A stretch of 64,000 nt of DNA from assembly GCA_021799535.1 (NCBI GenBank), contig JAJZAH010000003.1:62001-126000 (forward strand). The letters are read 5' to 3'. Made by a program: the position numbers and the translations under genes. Positions 38,027-47,569 of the stretch are shown one piece after another. Each line of letters opens with the position of its first letter. The stretch's first letter is position 1. This DNA comes from Nanobdellota archaeon. Its GTDB lineage: Archaea; Nanobdellota; Nanobdellia; Pacearchaeales; GW2011-AR1. The notes below the pieces were generated by a model. It was given only the letters and a program-made list of their open reading frames with translations. It was not told the DNA's origin and searched no databases.

Positions 38027-39881
38027 TCTCTGCTATAAAGTCCTTCCTCCCTTGCACATCATCTCCCATAAGCATAGAGAAGACCTGATCGGCCTCGACT
38101 GCATCTTCGATGAATATCCTCTTTATCTTCCTCGTCTTCGGATTCATAGTTGTATCCCAAAGCTGTTCAGAGCTCATCTCCCCAAGACCTTTAAAACGGG
38201 TGACATTTGCTGTGTCATTCCCCTTCGTCTCTCTTTTCAACTCTTCATCAGAATAAACGTAATAATCTTTTTTCTTCCTTATCCTGTAAAGAGGCGGCAT
38301 TGCGACGAAGACATGCCCGTCCTCGATAAGTTTAGGCATGAACCTGAAAAAGAAAGTCAAAAGAAGCGTCTTTATGTGCTCCCCGTCAACATCCGCATCA
38401 GTCATTATGACGATCTTATTGTACCTCAACTTTGATCCGTCAAAGTTCTCGCCGATTCCTGTGCCTATAGCGGTGATCATATTAGTAATTTCCTCTGAAG
38501 ACAGAGCCCTTGAAGGGTTTGCTTTTTCAACGTTCAGTATCTTACCTTTAAGCCCAAGAATAGCCTGTGTTTCCTTGTTTCTTGCACTCTTTGCCGAACC
38601 CCCTGCCGACTCCCCCTCAACCAGATAAAGTTCAGAGTCGTCCGATTTTTTCGATGAACAGTCGGCGAGTTTCCCGGGAAGGCCCCCGAGCGAAAAAGCA
38701 TTTTTTCTCCTGACAAGATCCTTTGCCTTCTTTGCGGCGAGTCTTGCTTTCGCAGAGTCAAGGGATTTTTGTATAATTACCTTTGCGACATTCGGATTTT
38801 CTTCGAAAAACTCTGAAAGGAGCAAGGTCACAGCAGAGTCTACATATCCCTTGACTTCTGAATTCCCGAGCTTCCCTTTTGTCTGCCCTTCGAATTGCGG
38901 ATCAGGGATTTTCACACTAACAACAGCCGTAAGGCCTTCTCTGACGTCTTCTCCCATAAGTGTATCACCGTTTTTAAGAAGATTCTTCTTTTTTACGTAA
39001 TCATTTATGACCCTCGTGAGAGCAGTCTTCAATCCGGACACATGGGTTCCGCCCTCAACTGTATTTATCGTATTCACAAAACCAAATATGTTCTCCTGAT
39101 ACCCAGAATTATATTGTATTCCTATCTCAATTGACACATTTTCAACCTCTTTTTTGAAATATATCGGTTTAGTGTGAAGAACCTCTTTTGATTTATTGAG
39201 CCATTTAACAAAATCCATAACTCCCCCTTCAGCGTGAAATTCTTCATCCTTATCCCTCACCTCATCATGCAAAGTTATCTTGAGGCCCGCATTAAGGAAA
39301 GAAACTTCCCTGAACCTATTCTGCAAAATTTTATAATCGAACTCAAGCGTAGAAAAAATCTGAGGATCGGGATAAAACCTGACCAAAGTTCCGGTTTCCT
39401 TTTCAGGGCACTTTCCGGTAACTTTCAGTTTTGTTGTCGGATAACCCCTGGAATATTCCTGTTCATAAACCTGCCCGTCTCTTTTTATAACCACAATAAG
39501 CTTCTCAGAAAGCGCATTAACGCAGCTCAAACCGACGCCGTGAAGGCCTCCGGAAACTTTATAGGAATTTTTATCAAACTTCCCCCCTGCATGAAGCTTT
39601 GTTAAAGCAACTTCAACCGCAGGGACTTTATAAACGGGATGAATATCAACCGGAATCCCTCTTCCGTTATCATCGACGGAGCACGACCCATCTTTATGGA
39701 TGGTTACCTTAATCTGCGTACAATATCCTGCAAGAGCTTCATCAACCGAATTATCAAGAAGTTCATAGACCAAATGATGAAGACCCTGCTTGTCAGTCCC
39801 GCCAATATACATTGCAGGCCTTTTCCTTACACCTTCAAGCCCTTCAAGGACCTTAATGTTTGATGCTCCGTATTCTGCCAT
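37998..39881 (-). CDS. gyrB: DNA gyrase subunit B
   Basis: RPAMYIGGTDKQGLHHLVYELLDNSVDEA, LYLVEGESAGGSAK, MTDADVDGEHIKTLLLTFFFR. Confidence 0.97.
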   Translation of the reverse strand: MAEYGASNIKVLEGLEGVRKRPAMYIGGTDKQGLHHLVYELLDNSVDEALAGYCTQIKVTIHKDGSCSVDDNGRGIPVDIHPVYKVPAVEVALTKLHAGGKFDKNSYKVSGGLHGVGLSCVNALSEKLIVVIKRDGQVYEQEYSRGYPTTKLKVTGKCPEKETGTLVRFYPDPQIFSTLEFDYKILQNRFREVSFLNAGLKITLHDEVRDKDEEFHAEGGVMDFVKWLNKSKEVLHTKPIYFKKEVENVSIEIGIQYNSGYQENIFGFVNTINTVEGGTHVSGLKTALTRVINDYVKKKNLLKNGDTLMGEDVREGLTAVVSVKIPDPQFEGQTKGKLGNSEVKGYVDSAVTLLLSEFFEENPNVAKVIIQKSLDSAKARLAAKKAKDLVRRKNAFSLGGLPGKLADCSSKKSDDSELYLVEGESAGGSAKSARNKETQAILGLKGKILNVEKANPSRALSSEEITNMITAIGTGIGENFDGSKLRYNKIVIMTDADVDGEHIKTLLLTFFFRFMPKLIEDGHVFVAMPPLYRIRKKKDYYVYSDEELKRETKGNDTANVTRFKGLGEMSSEQLWDTTMNPKTRKIKRIFIEDAVEADQVFSMLMGDDVQGRKDFIAENAHEASLDI

Positions 39882-40150
39882 TTTTCAATATCCAATTTTG
39901 CATTTAGAAAGGGGAGTCTTCCCTTTTTCCAAACAATAATTTACGACCTTTTTACATGTAAAAAAAGCCAATTCGGTTTATAAATCTTTATATCAAAAAA
40001 TGCCCTTTATCGACGGGACAAATAGTATAAATATTATTTAGATCGTAAATTGTTAAAAATATGAACAGCCATTGAATTTCATGGAAAAAAACGAAAAATT
40101 ACGTGGAATGCGATGGGCAAGGATTAGTCAGCATAAACGAATCAAGAAAA

Positions 40151-40345
40151 TCAGTTTTTTGCTTTTATTTTATTCTTAGGGTTGAATTTGAGATGAGCCG
40201 GAAGCCACCTCACCTTTCTTCTCCCCATAAGCATGTTCTTCCTGCATTTTGAAGAGCAAAGATAGTTGACGGTACCATCTTTCATCACAAGCGTCAGACC
40301 TTTTGGAAAGCTGTAATTTTTTTCGCAATAAGCACACTTGGGCAT
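40151..40345 (-). CDS. rpl24e: Ribosomal protein eL24
   Basis: CAYCEKNYSFPKGLTLVMKDGTVNYLCSSKCRKNMLMGRRKVRWLPAH. Confidence 0.93.
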   Translation of the reverse strand: MPKCAYCEKNYSFPKGLTLVMKDGTVNYLCSSKCRKNMLMGRRKVRWLPAHLKFNPKNKIKAKN

Positions 40346-40347
40346 TT

Positions 40348-40644
40348 TTAACTATAAGACCCCTTTGTAATATTTGATCTTATCCTTCTGGCTTCAATCT
40401 CGGTTTCCCTCAGAACAAGGACATCTCCCACCCTTACAGCCCCTCGGACATTTCTTCTCATGGTCCTTCCTTTATCTTTTCCGGCCTCAACCAAAACCTT
40501 AACTTGAGTAATCTCCCCTCTAAAACCAGTCCTTCCAAGCAGTTCCTTAACTGTTGCGGGAACAGCCTCTCCCAAAATCTTTTCGCTTCCTTTTGAAGCC
40601 TGCGACTTCTCCTGTTTTGCCTTTTGAGTTTTTGCCATATTCAC
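40348..40644 (-). CDS. rps28e: Ribosomal protein eS28
   Basis: [17 protein letters not shown]...[30 protein letters not shown]. Confidence 0.94.
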   Translation of the reverse strand: MNMAKTQKAKQEKSQASKGSEKILGEAVPATVKELLGRTGFRGEITQVKVLVEAGKDKGRTMRRNVRGAVRVGDVLVLRETEIEARRIRSNITKGSYS

Positions 40645-40664
40645 GAAAATTTGATTTAGTTGAA

Positions 40665-41018
40665 CTATTTCTTAAGCGAAGCTATGTCTTTTTCAGCATC
40701 ACCGGCAATTATAATTGTGACAGAAGAAGCTGCTACTGGGAGTCCTATTGCAACACCGAGTTTTTGCTTGCTGTCTACTTCAAGGCAAGGTATGCTCTTC
40801 TCTTTGCACAGAAAAGGCAAGTGAGCGACGATCTCTTTTGGTTCCACATCCTTTGCATAAACAACAAGTTTTGCGGTTCCCCTTTCGATCGCTTTCGTCA
40901 CTTCATTCGTGCCCTTTTCAACTTTTCCGGTTCGTCTCGCTTTCTCAACAATCTGATATGCGTCCATTTTTAATTTGTCGTCGTGTTTAATTCCCGGAAG
41001 AACAATCTGACTCTTCAT
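40665..41018 (-). CDS. rpl7ae: Ribosomal protein eL8 / L7Ae
   Basis: [43 protein letters not shown]. Confidence 0.96.
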   Translation of the reverse strand: MKSQIVLPGIKHDDKLKMDAYQIVEKARRTGKVEKGTNEVTKAIERGTAKLVVYAKDVEPKEIVAHLPFLCKEKSIPCLEVDSKQKLGVAIGLPVAASSVTIIIAGDAEKDIASLKK

Positions 41019-41415
41019 CTGAACACTTGTCCATCCGATAGGAATACTAGGCAGTTTTTGGTTTATAAAGTTTTCTTAAGCTGAGAGGGTTAGGAATTGG
41101 GAAGTTATCGTCTCATTTTCTTCTCATGTTAAGCTCGTGGCTTTTCATTAGTATCGATACTGATGTCAACAGCGTCAACATGTTGATGACAATTTAAAAA
41201 GAAGTTTCAGTTCTCTTTTTTAACATGTATGGGAAATAGTTTCACACATGGCTGTTTCTCGCACATCAACTAAATTGGAAAAAGAGACTATAGTGTTGCT
41301 GTGTTGCTTGCTTTAACTAGCCTGAACAACGCAAACATCTTCACCAAGAACTCCCTGTCTTACAACCAGTCCCGCGATTCATTAAGATTATAAATAAAAG
41401 ACTTTAATAAATAGC

Positions 41416-41985
41416 ATGAAAAAGAGGACAAAAAATATTCTTGGGTTTTCCATCCTTATCCTGCTTATCATCTTTTGGGTAGTCCTCTTCAGGTACATTA
41501 ACCCTCAACTGCTCGTCGCAAAGATAGGAGCTACAAATGGTTATCTGATTCTGTTCCTTCTCGGGGCCCTTGGAGGGGTGTCAATTTTCACCGGTCCGTC
41601 ATATTTCATCGCACTGACAACGCTGGCAATAGGTGGCCTTAATCCGTTGCTTCTCGGGCTCGCCGGTGGATGCGGGGTCACCATAGGAGATTCGGTCATA
41701 TTCCTCCTGGGTGTAAGCGCGGGAAAAAAAGCTCCAGAGAAATTCCAAAAAAAACTTGAAGGGCTCGAAAAGAGGACAAAAAATAAACCCGACTGGCTTG
41801 TAAACCTTATATTATATTTATACATTGGATTTACACCTCTTCCAAATGAAATCGCAACAATAGCCCTTGGTCTTATAGGTTATAAGAAAAAGGTGATTAT
41901 ATTCTTTCTCCTCCTAGGCAACATAACAAGTGGAATCCTTACTGCAATGCTTATAAAATTCGGAATAAGCCTGTTCGGAGGGTAA
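41416..41985 (+). CDS. VTT/DedA-family membrane protein
   Basis: GGCGVTIGDSVIFLLGVSAG, YIGFTPLPNEIATIALGLIGY. Confidence 0.8.
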   Translation: MKKRTKNILGFSILILLIIFWVVLFRYINPQLLVAKIGATNGYLILFLLGALGGVSIFTGPSYFIALTTLAIGGLNPLLLGLAGGCGVTIGDSVIFLLGVSAGKKAPEKFQKKLEGLEKRTKNKPDWLVNLILYLYIGFTPLPNEIATIALGLIGYKKKVIIFFLLLGNITSGILTAMLIKFGISLFGG

Positions 41986-41986
41986 A

Positions 41987-42796
41987 ATGGAAACCGCTCT
42001 AATATTAATGGCTGCGGGAGCCTCGTCAAGATTCGGCGGAAAAGCGAAACAATTTGCCCCCGTCGGCCCAAATGATGAGACTTTAATTGAATACTCTGTG
42101 AATCAGGCAATAAAATCCGGGTTTGATAAGATGATACTCGTGACAAGCGATAAAACCCGGAAAGGGCTAAAAGATATATTTGGTTCATCATACAAGAGCA
42201 TACCTATATTTTATACCACCCAGCATTTCGATGAAAAGGAAAGAGACAGACCATGGGGGACAACAGACGCTTTATGCTCCGCAAAAAACCTCATTGACTG
42301 TCCTTTTGTCGTCTGCAACACCGATGATGTATACGGCGAGGAGGCGTTCAGAATATTAAAAAAGCATCTCGACAATTCAAAAGACGGGGCTACAATATCT
42401 TACAACTTATTAAAGACCCTCCCCCCGTCAGGGGAGGTGAACAGAGGAATTTTCAAATTAGATTCTGACGGAAATGTAGCATCAATAACTGAAAACTTTG
42501 GCGTTTCAAGTGAAAATTTCGAATCCAGAGGATTAAAGCCAGACTCTCGGACAAATGTCAACCTGTTTGCGCTTCACCCTGAGACAATAAAGCTCCTGTC
42601 CTGCATACTCGACAAATTTAAGGAAGAACATCAGGGAGACAGAAAAGTCGAGTGCCTCCTTCCGACGGATTTGTCTTCTCTGATAAACAGGGGTAGAATC
42701 AGAATAAAATGCTACAGAACAACCGAAATGTGGTCCGGGATCACTTATCCGGAAGATGAAAAAATTGTAAAAGGCCAATTAAAATCCCAAACATAA
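41987..42796 (+). CDS. Sugar-phosphate nucleotidyltransferase-like protein
   Basis: LILMAAGASSRFGGKAKQFAPVG, FVVCNTDDVYG. Confidence 0.88.
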   Translation: METALILMAAGASSRFGGKAKQFAPVGPNDETLIEYSVNQAIKSGFDKMILVTSDKTRKGLKDIFGSSYKSIPIFYTTQHFDEKERDRPWGTTDALCSAKNLIDCPFVVCNTDDVYGEEAFRILKKHLDNSKDGATISYNLLKTLPPSGEVNRGIFKLDSDGNVASITENFGVSSENFESRGLKPDSRTNVNLFALHPETIKLLSCILDKFKEEHQGDRKVECLLPTDLSSLINRGRIRIKCYRTTEMWSGITYPEDEKIVKGQLKSQT

Positions 42797-42827
42797 CCTA
42801 AAGACTGTTGTGAAAAATTGCTTAGAG

Positions 42828-43325
42828 TTATTTCCAGATATTTCTTAAGGGCAATAAGTTCTTATTAAATGATTTTAGCGTTTTATGCTCACTGATTCTC
42901 CCGCCATGGTACAACAAGAGATATACGACTCTTTTGTTATGATAGATTTTCTCTTTTCCCTCAATAAGACCATGGTTTTCATTATAACTATTTCTGTATA
43001 ACCATTTTCCCTCTTTGTATCCATTCTGTCCTCTATATTTTGACGAACCGGAAATGAGTACTCTTTTCAAAAATGCATATACTTTTTTTGTCTTAAGTTT
43101 ATTGTCTGTGACCATGCCATAATAATTCAATCCATAAACAGGTTTTTTGTTCAGATAATACACAGTTTCCCCTATAAAATTTTCATCGCCACTGTATCTG
43201 TCAATGATTTTATAATTACCTTTTTTATAATAAATGACTTTAAAAAATGGCAAAAGTGGAGAGAGATATTTCTTTGTGGCACCCCCATACCCCAATTTAT
43301 CTTCCTTCATAATTCCTCTTTTCAT
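42828..43325 (-). CDS. DUF5680-like protein
   Basis: YKIIDRYSGDENFIGETVYYLNKKPVYGLNYYGMV. Confidence 0.65.
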   Translation of the reverse strand: MKRGIMKEDKLGYGGATKKYLSPLLPFFKVIYYKKGNYKIIDRYSGDENFIGETVYYLNKKPVYGLNYYGMVTDNKLKTKKVYAFLKRVLISGSSKYRGQNGYKEGKWLYRNSYNENHGLIEGKEKIYHNKRVVYLLLYHGGRISEHKTLKSFNKNLLPLRNIWK

Positions 43326-43387
43326 TCGTCAGAAAAGCCGAAAAACTATAAAAAATTAACCTTTTGCAAAAACAAATTTAAAGGAAA

Positions 43388-44377
43388 TTACTTCCATTTG
43401 ACTTCAACTTCATCTGTTCTTTCGCGCGGTTTTATATCAAGTTTTTGCGCGTCATCACCTGAGAATTTTATGCCTGAAGTGAACATAATCTCCCCAAGAT
43501 AAGCAATCATCGCCCCATTATCAACCAGCAAACTCCTCTCTGGACAGAAGGATTTCGCTCCCCTTTCCTCGCACATCTTTTCTGCCATCTCCTGAAGGCG
43601 CAAATTACATGCAACCCCTCCCCCCAATACCAGTTCATCCTTCCCAATATGGGCAAGGGCTCTTTCGGCCGTCTCGACTAGCATCGCAAAGACAGTCTCC
43701 TGTAAAGAAAAACTTAAATCTTCAATGGAATAATCCCCCTTTTCAAGTTTCTGCCTCAGATTTGTCAATATCCCTGAAAAAGAGACATCCATTCCTTTCA
43801 CAGCATAGGGCAATTCCACATAGCTCTTGCCTTTAAGTGCAAACTTCTCTATTTTAGGCCCACCCGGAAATCCGATACCAGCGTATCTAGCGAAAGTGTC
43901 TATGAAATTTCCTACACCTGTATCGAGAGTTTCTCCAAAGACTCGATATTTTCCTGAAGCATAGCTTATGACTTGCGTATTTGCACCCGAGCAGTAAAGC
44001 AAAACCGCATCCTTTGCCCCAGTGACGCCGCCTATTTCAAGATGTGCGACGCAATGGTTCACAGGTACAAGAGGTTTTCCAAGTCTTTTTGACAAAGACT
44101 TCGCAAATTTCAGACCTTCAAGAAGGCATGGGGGAAGTCCAGGCCCCTGACTAAAAGCAATTGCATCTATTTCGTCCTCATTGATACCTGCTTCAGATAC
44201 AGCTTCAGAATAAATTTTAGCGGAAAGCTCACGATGATGCTTTGCCGAATCCACAGGGATTATCCCTCCAGATTCTGTGGTATACATATCACGCTTATTG
44301 GCCATAATCTTCCCATCCTTTACAATACCCACACCAAAAGTATGAGCCGTAGATTCAACACCAATTATTAACGCCAT
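43388..44377 (-). CDS. kae1: Kae1/TsaD, tRNA threonylcarbamoyladenosine synthesis (KEOPS)
   Basis: GVESTAHTFGVGIVK, HHRELSAKIY, VNHCVAHLEIGG, VLGGGVACNLRLQEM. Confidence 0.96.
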   Translation of the reverse strand: MALIIGVESTAHTFGVGIVKDGKIMANKRDMYTTESGGIIPVDSAKHHRELSAKIYSEAVSEAGINEDEIDAIAFSQGPGLPPCLLEGLKFAKSLSKRLGKPLVPVNHCVAHLEIGGVTGAKDAVLLYCSGANTQVISYASGKYRVFGETLDTGVGNFIDTFARYAGIGFPGGPKIEKFALKGKSYVELPYAVKGMDVSFSGILTNLRQKLEKGDYSIEDLSFSLQETVFAMLVETAERALAHIGKDELVLGGGVACNLRLQEMAEKMCEERGAKSFCPERSLLVDNGAMIAYLGEIMFTSGIKFSGDDAQKLDIKPRERTDEVEVKWK

Positions 44378-44549
44378 GCAGAAGAAAAAAAGTTTTTATT
44401 ATTTAAAACTAACTGCACACACGACCTCCCGTCGCGCGCATGGGACAAATCAAAGAAAATAAATAACAGTAAGATAAAAATAAACCAGTCCGGGAAATTC
44501 CCTATATTCACCTCAATTTACCCGGAAATTAAAGAATATAAAGGGAAAC

Positions 44550-44693
44550 TTACTTTCTCCTCTTTGATCTCTTGGCAGCCTTCTTCTTGCCGCCTCTTGC
44601 CATCTTGGCCTCACAAACATTCCCCTTACCATCTACATAGTAAAGGTATCCTGGTTTTCTCTTAACAGCGTTCTTTACAATTACTGTTCCCAT
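44550..44693 (-). CDS. 47-aa basic small protein absent from the supplied ORF track
   Basis: MGTVIVKNAVKRKPGYLYYVDGKGNVCEAKMARGGKKKAAKRSKRRK*, preceded by cacctcc/gaggtg (SD-like gGAGGTGaagat). Confidence 0.75.
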   Translation of the reverse strand: MGTVIVKNAVKRKPGYLYYVDGKGNVCEAKMARGGKKKAAKRSKRRK

Positions 44694-44771
44694 ATCTTCA
44701 CCTCCTTTTTATCAAGTATAAATTCCCACAAAGAAGGGAATTGTTTTTTCTAGTTAAATAAAACAAAACTC

Positions 44772-45128
44772 CTATTTAAATCTTTCTTTCGCCGTCGGGA
44801 ATTCAAAAAAATCATATCTCTCGTTTGATGGAATTTCCAGAAGCCTTGTAAATTTCTCCGACGGCGAAACGCCAAACTCAAAGGGTTTTACAACTTTCAC
44901 ATCGATAATCCTCCATTTCTCATCCATCCATATTGCAGTAAATGGGAAAAAAACAAAAAACGAGTGTATCGGCATCCTCACAGGATTCCTGAATCCAAAA
45001 AGTAATGCTTTCGCATTTTTCCGACGATGGAACATAAGCCCTATACCTTCATACCACTTCGGAACCATATAGGCTTCAATATCTATTCGTTTGCCGTTGT
45101 ACTTCAAACCAATCAATTTTCTTTTCAT
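44772..45128 (-). CDS. DUF192-like protein
   Basis: GIGLMFHRRKNAKALLFGFRNPVRMPIHSFFVFFPFTAIWMDEKWRIIDVKVVKPFE. Confidence 0.82.
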   Translation of the reverse strand: MKRKLIGLKYNGKRIDIEAYMVPKWYEGIGLMFHRRKNAKALLFGFRNPVRMPIHSFFVFFPFTAIWMDEKWRIIDVKVVKPFEFGVSPSEKFTRLLEIPSNERYDFFEFPTAKERFK

Positions 45129-45495
45129 TCTGAACGCAGTTTTTGTATGCATTATAACATTTTTCAACATTCTTCTCACAAACCACGTCGTGGTTCTTGA
45201 ATCCGCCACCAAAAGTTTCCGGGATATGCATAAGTTCGTGTATGACAACCTTTGTTTTTTCATCACTGTCAAGCTTGTCAAACTTCTCCCCTAAAAATTC
45301 CAGAGCGTAGAAAGCCTCAACTCCCATGGCTTTCTGGAGTAGTTTCCCTAAAGCATGGCACCTCGCAATTGTCCCCCTCGTCGATGACCCGTAACTTCTG
45401 AAACATTTTATTCTATCAATCTTTACATGAGGAAAGATCCTTTTAGATATGTCCTCGGCAAGAATCTGGAGACTCGGTGAAAATTCATATTTCAT
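45076..45495 (-). CDS. Putative metallopeptidase (HELMH)
   Basis: KTKVVIHELMHIPETFGGGFKNHD. Confidence 0.82.
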   Translation of the reverse strand: MKYEFSPSLQILAEDISKRIFPHVKIDRIKCFRSYGSSTRGTIARCHALGKLLQKAMGVEAFYALEFLGEKFDKLDSDEKTKVVIHELMHIPETFGGGFKNHDVVCEKNVEKCYNAYKNCVQNEKKIDWFEVQRQTNRY

Positions 45496-45986
45496 TTTAA
45501 TTTAAACTCCTTAATCCACTTCTCCATCCCTTCCAAAAAATTAGATGGGTTATTTTTAGTTAACACCAATAAGTCTTCCTCTTTGAACCACCTAATTTCC
45601 TCCACTTCTTCTTTTTGATATTGAAATTCTTTAACGTCGTTGAGAATTATATAAAACCATTGGGTAAAATGTTGATATTTATTTTTTACAAATTCTTTTC
45701 TTAATTTTAAAGGATTAACATTAATCAAACCCAGCTCTTCCCGAGATTCCTTTATGATGTTTAATTTATAGGTTTCCCCGTCGGCATTTGTCCCTGCAAC
45801 GGCAGGTCCCCATTTGCCAGAATTGTGTTTTTTGGTCAAAGACCTTCTTGCGAGAAGGATCTCTCCTTTTTTATTTTCTATCCACAATGCAGAGACGCGA
45901 TAAATATCTGTTCTGCAATTTGATTTATACCTGTCCTTGCACCCGATTACTTTGTCTTTATCATTAACAATTACTATTTTTTCCAT
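45492..45986 (-). CDS. NUDIX hydrolase
   Basis: GTNADGETYKLNIIKESREELGL. Confidence 0.92.
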   Translation of the reverse strand: MEKIVIVNDKDKVIGCKDRYKSNCRTDIYRVSALWIENKKGEILLARRSLTKKHNSGKWGPAVAGTNADGETYKLNIIKESREELGLINVNPLKLRKEFVKNKYQHFTQWFYIILNDVKEFQYQKEEVEEIRWFKEEDLLVLTKNNPSNFLEGMEKWIKEFKLK

Positions 45987-45987
45987 T

Positions 45988-46356
45988 TTAATTCTTCTCC
46001 GAAAATTCCCAAAAATTTAATTTGCCTAGAACCTGCGGACCGTCAATCCTACGGGCATTTTTAAGGATGAATCCATATCTCCCCCATGATGAATCAGCCA
46101 GATGCTTCAATCTATCCGCAGCATGCTCTTTTTCATCTCTGTATGTTTTTATATCAACAAGCTCGGCCTCACCCACTATTTTTCCTACGGGCAAGGCAGA
46201 AAAACCAAATTTTTTCATTGATTTCAGATCTTGGATCTTCGATGCATGGACCAAAAAATTCCCCCTGAATTTTGTAGTCCAATTTCTCAGCTCTATCGTT
46301 TTCCTACCAGAAACGACAAGTTCCGCAAAAGGTTGCTTTAATGAAAGGGTTTTCAT
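45988..46356 (-). CDS. ASCH-domain protein
   Basis: SLKQPFAELVVSGRKTIELRNWTTKFRGNFLVHASK. Confidence 0.92.
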   Translation of the reverse strand: MKTLSLKQPFAELVVSGRKTIELRNWTTKFRGNFLVHASKIQDLKSMKKFGFSALPVGKIVGEAELVDIKTYRDEKEHAADRLKHLADSSWGRYGFILKNARRIDGPQVLGKLNFWEFSEKN

Positions 46357-46386
46357 GGTTTATGAAAATAAGTTTGATTAATAAAA

Positions 46387-46599
46387 TTAATCCTGAACTT
46401 GTACAAACTTTATTTTTGAACTGAAACCTGAAATGATTTTACATTTAGACCCAAAACATCTGCTCAGAGTCTTCTCAAGATGTTTATTTGCTTTTCCACC
46501 CACAGGCTTTTCTTTTATCCAAACCTCAAATTCGCCGTCGGAAATTTTTGCAACTCTCTCAATGGAAGAATTTACATGAACCTTGAGTTTTATCTTCAT
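46387..46599 (-). CDS. DUF167 (YggU-like) protein
   Basis: FEVWIKEKPVGGKANKHLEKTLSRCFG...IISGFSSKIK. Confidence 0.9.
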   Translation of the reverse strand: MKIKLKVHVNSSIERVAKISDGEFEVWIKEKPVGGKANKHLEKTLSRCFGSKCKIISGFSSKIKFVQVQD

Positions 46600-47057
46600 T
46601 ATCTATTCTGGGGTCTCTTGTACCTCCTGCCAAGGGCTTTGTAAATTTCATGCTCAGTTCTCCCTGCAATTTCTTTCCCGTTTTTGAAAAGCCCATGCTG
46701 GGTCAACTTCATACCTTTCCTTTTAGCGACGAGACGCAGACCAATATTGGATCCCTTCTTACCGGAGTAAGCGATAAGTTCAGCCCCCCATTCGTCTTTT
46801 GTAGTATAATATAATTCCACTTTCACTCCATCAATCTTCCAGGTGGATTCATGTTCCCCGCCCCCTATGAACTCCCCTTTAGTTGCCATGAATCCTTCAA
46901 GGCTTAGTTTATCTTTAGGGATCAGGACCATGTCAATATCCCCTGGATCCTCAGAATGACGACGTATGCTTCCCGCAACCTCGACTCTCTTACAAAAAGG
47001 CTTCAGTTCCCCTTCAAGCTTCCTCGCGAGACTTAAAACTTTTTCACCCCTTTCCAC
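46599..47057 (-). CDS. Minimal family X DNA polymerase-like nucleotidyltransferase
   Basis: VEVAGSIRRHSEDPGDIDMVLI, GVKVELYYTTKDEWGAELIAYSGKKGSNIGLR. Confidence 0.88.
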   Translation of the reverse strand: MERGEKVLSLARKLEGELKPFCKRVEVAGSIRRHSEDPGDIDMVLIPKDKLSLEGFMATKGEFIGGGEHESTWKIDGVKVELYYTTKDEWGAELIAYSGKKGSNIGLRLVAKRKGMKLTQHGLFKNGKEIAGRTEHEIYKALGRRYKRPQNR

Positions 47058-47091
47058 ACCAAAGCAACGGAAAGTGAAAATATAAAATTAT

Positions 47092-47568
47092 CTAAATTAT
47101 AACAATTTTGTTCTTCAGACTGCTTATATACTTCCGGAAATCTTCACCGCTTAATTCAAGAGTCTCTGTATTGTCGTTCGGATGGAAGCCAACTTTATCA
47201 CCGTCCCAGATAGCCTTTTCTATGAGTACAATTACCTTTGAAGCGTTCTCATTCATAAGGGAAAAAGGTCCAACGGCTCCTGGATAAATATTCAAGATTC
47301 TTGCCAAATCCTCTTTGCTTGCAAAAGTAAGCTTCTCATGCAAGCCAGATTCAAGATATTTCAGGTCTAATCTCTTGTCTGCAAGCATTATTACCATGTA
47401 GAAGTTCCTAGATTTTTTCCCTTTTATGAAAAGGCTCTTACAATGCATAAAATCAAGATCCCCCTCGTACCTGCTGGCTTCCTCGACTGTATAAACTGCG
47501 GGATGCTTGTGTTCTATAAAGTCTATCCCGGATTTTTTGAGATAAAACTTAAGTTCGTCCTTGTCCAT
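47092..47568 (-). CDS. YbaK/ProX-family aminoacyl-tRNA deacylase-like protein
   Basis: HPAVYTVEEASRYEG, GAVGPFSLMNENASKVIVLIEKAIW, GFHPNDNTETLELSGEDFRKYI. Confidence 0.9.
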   Translation of the reverse strand: MDKDELKFYLKKSGIDFIEHKHPAVYTVEEASRYEGDLDFMHCKSLFIKGKKSRNFYMVIMLADKRLDLKYLESGLHEKLTFASKEDLARILNIYPGAVGPFSLMNENASKVIVLIEKAIWDGDKVGFHPNDNTETLELSGEDFRKYISSLKNKIVII

Positions 47569-47569
47569 C

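Noticed and set aside
44772-45281. DUF192 ORF starting at 45281
   Set aside because: Upstream part is an overlapping frame of the metallopeptidase gene; start at 45128 is preferred
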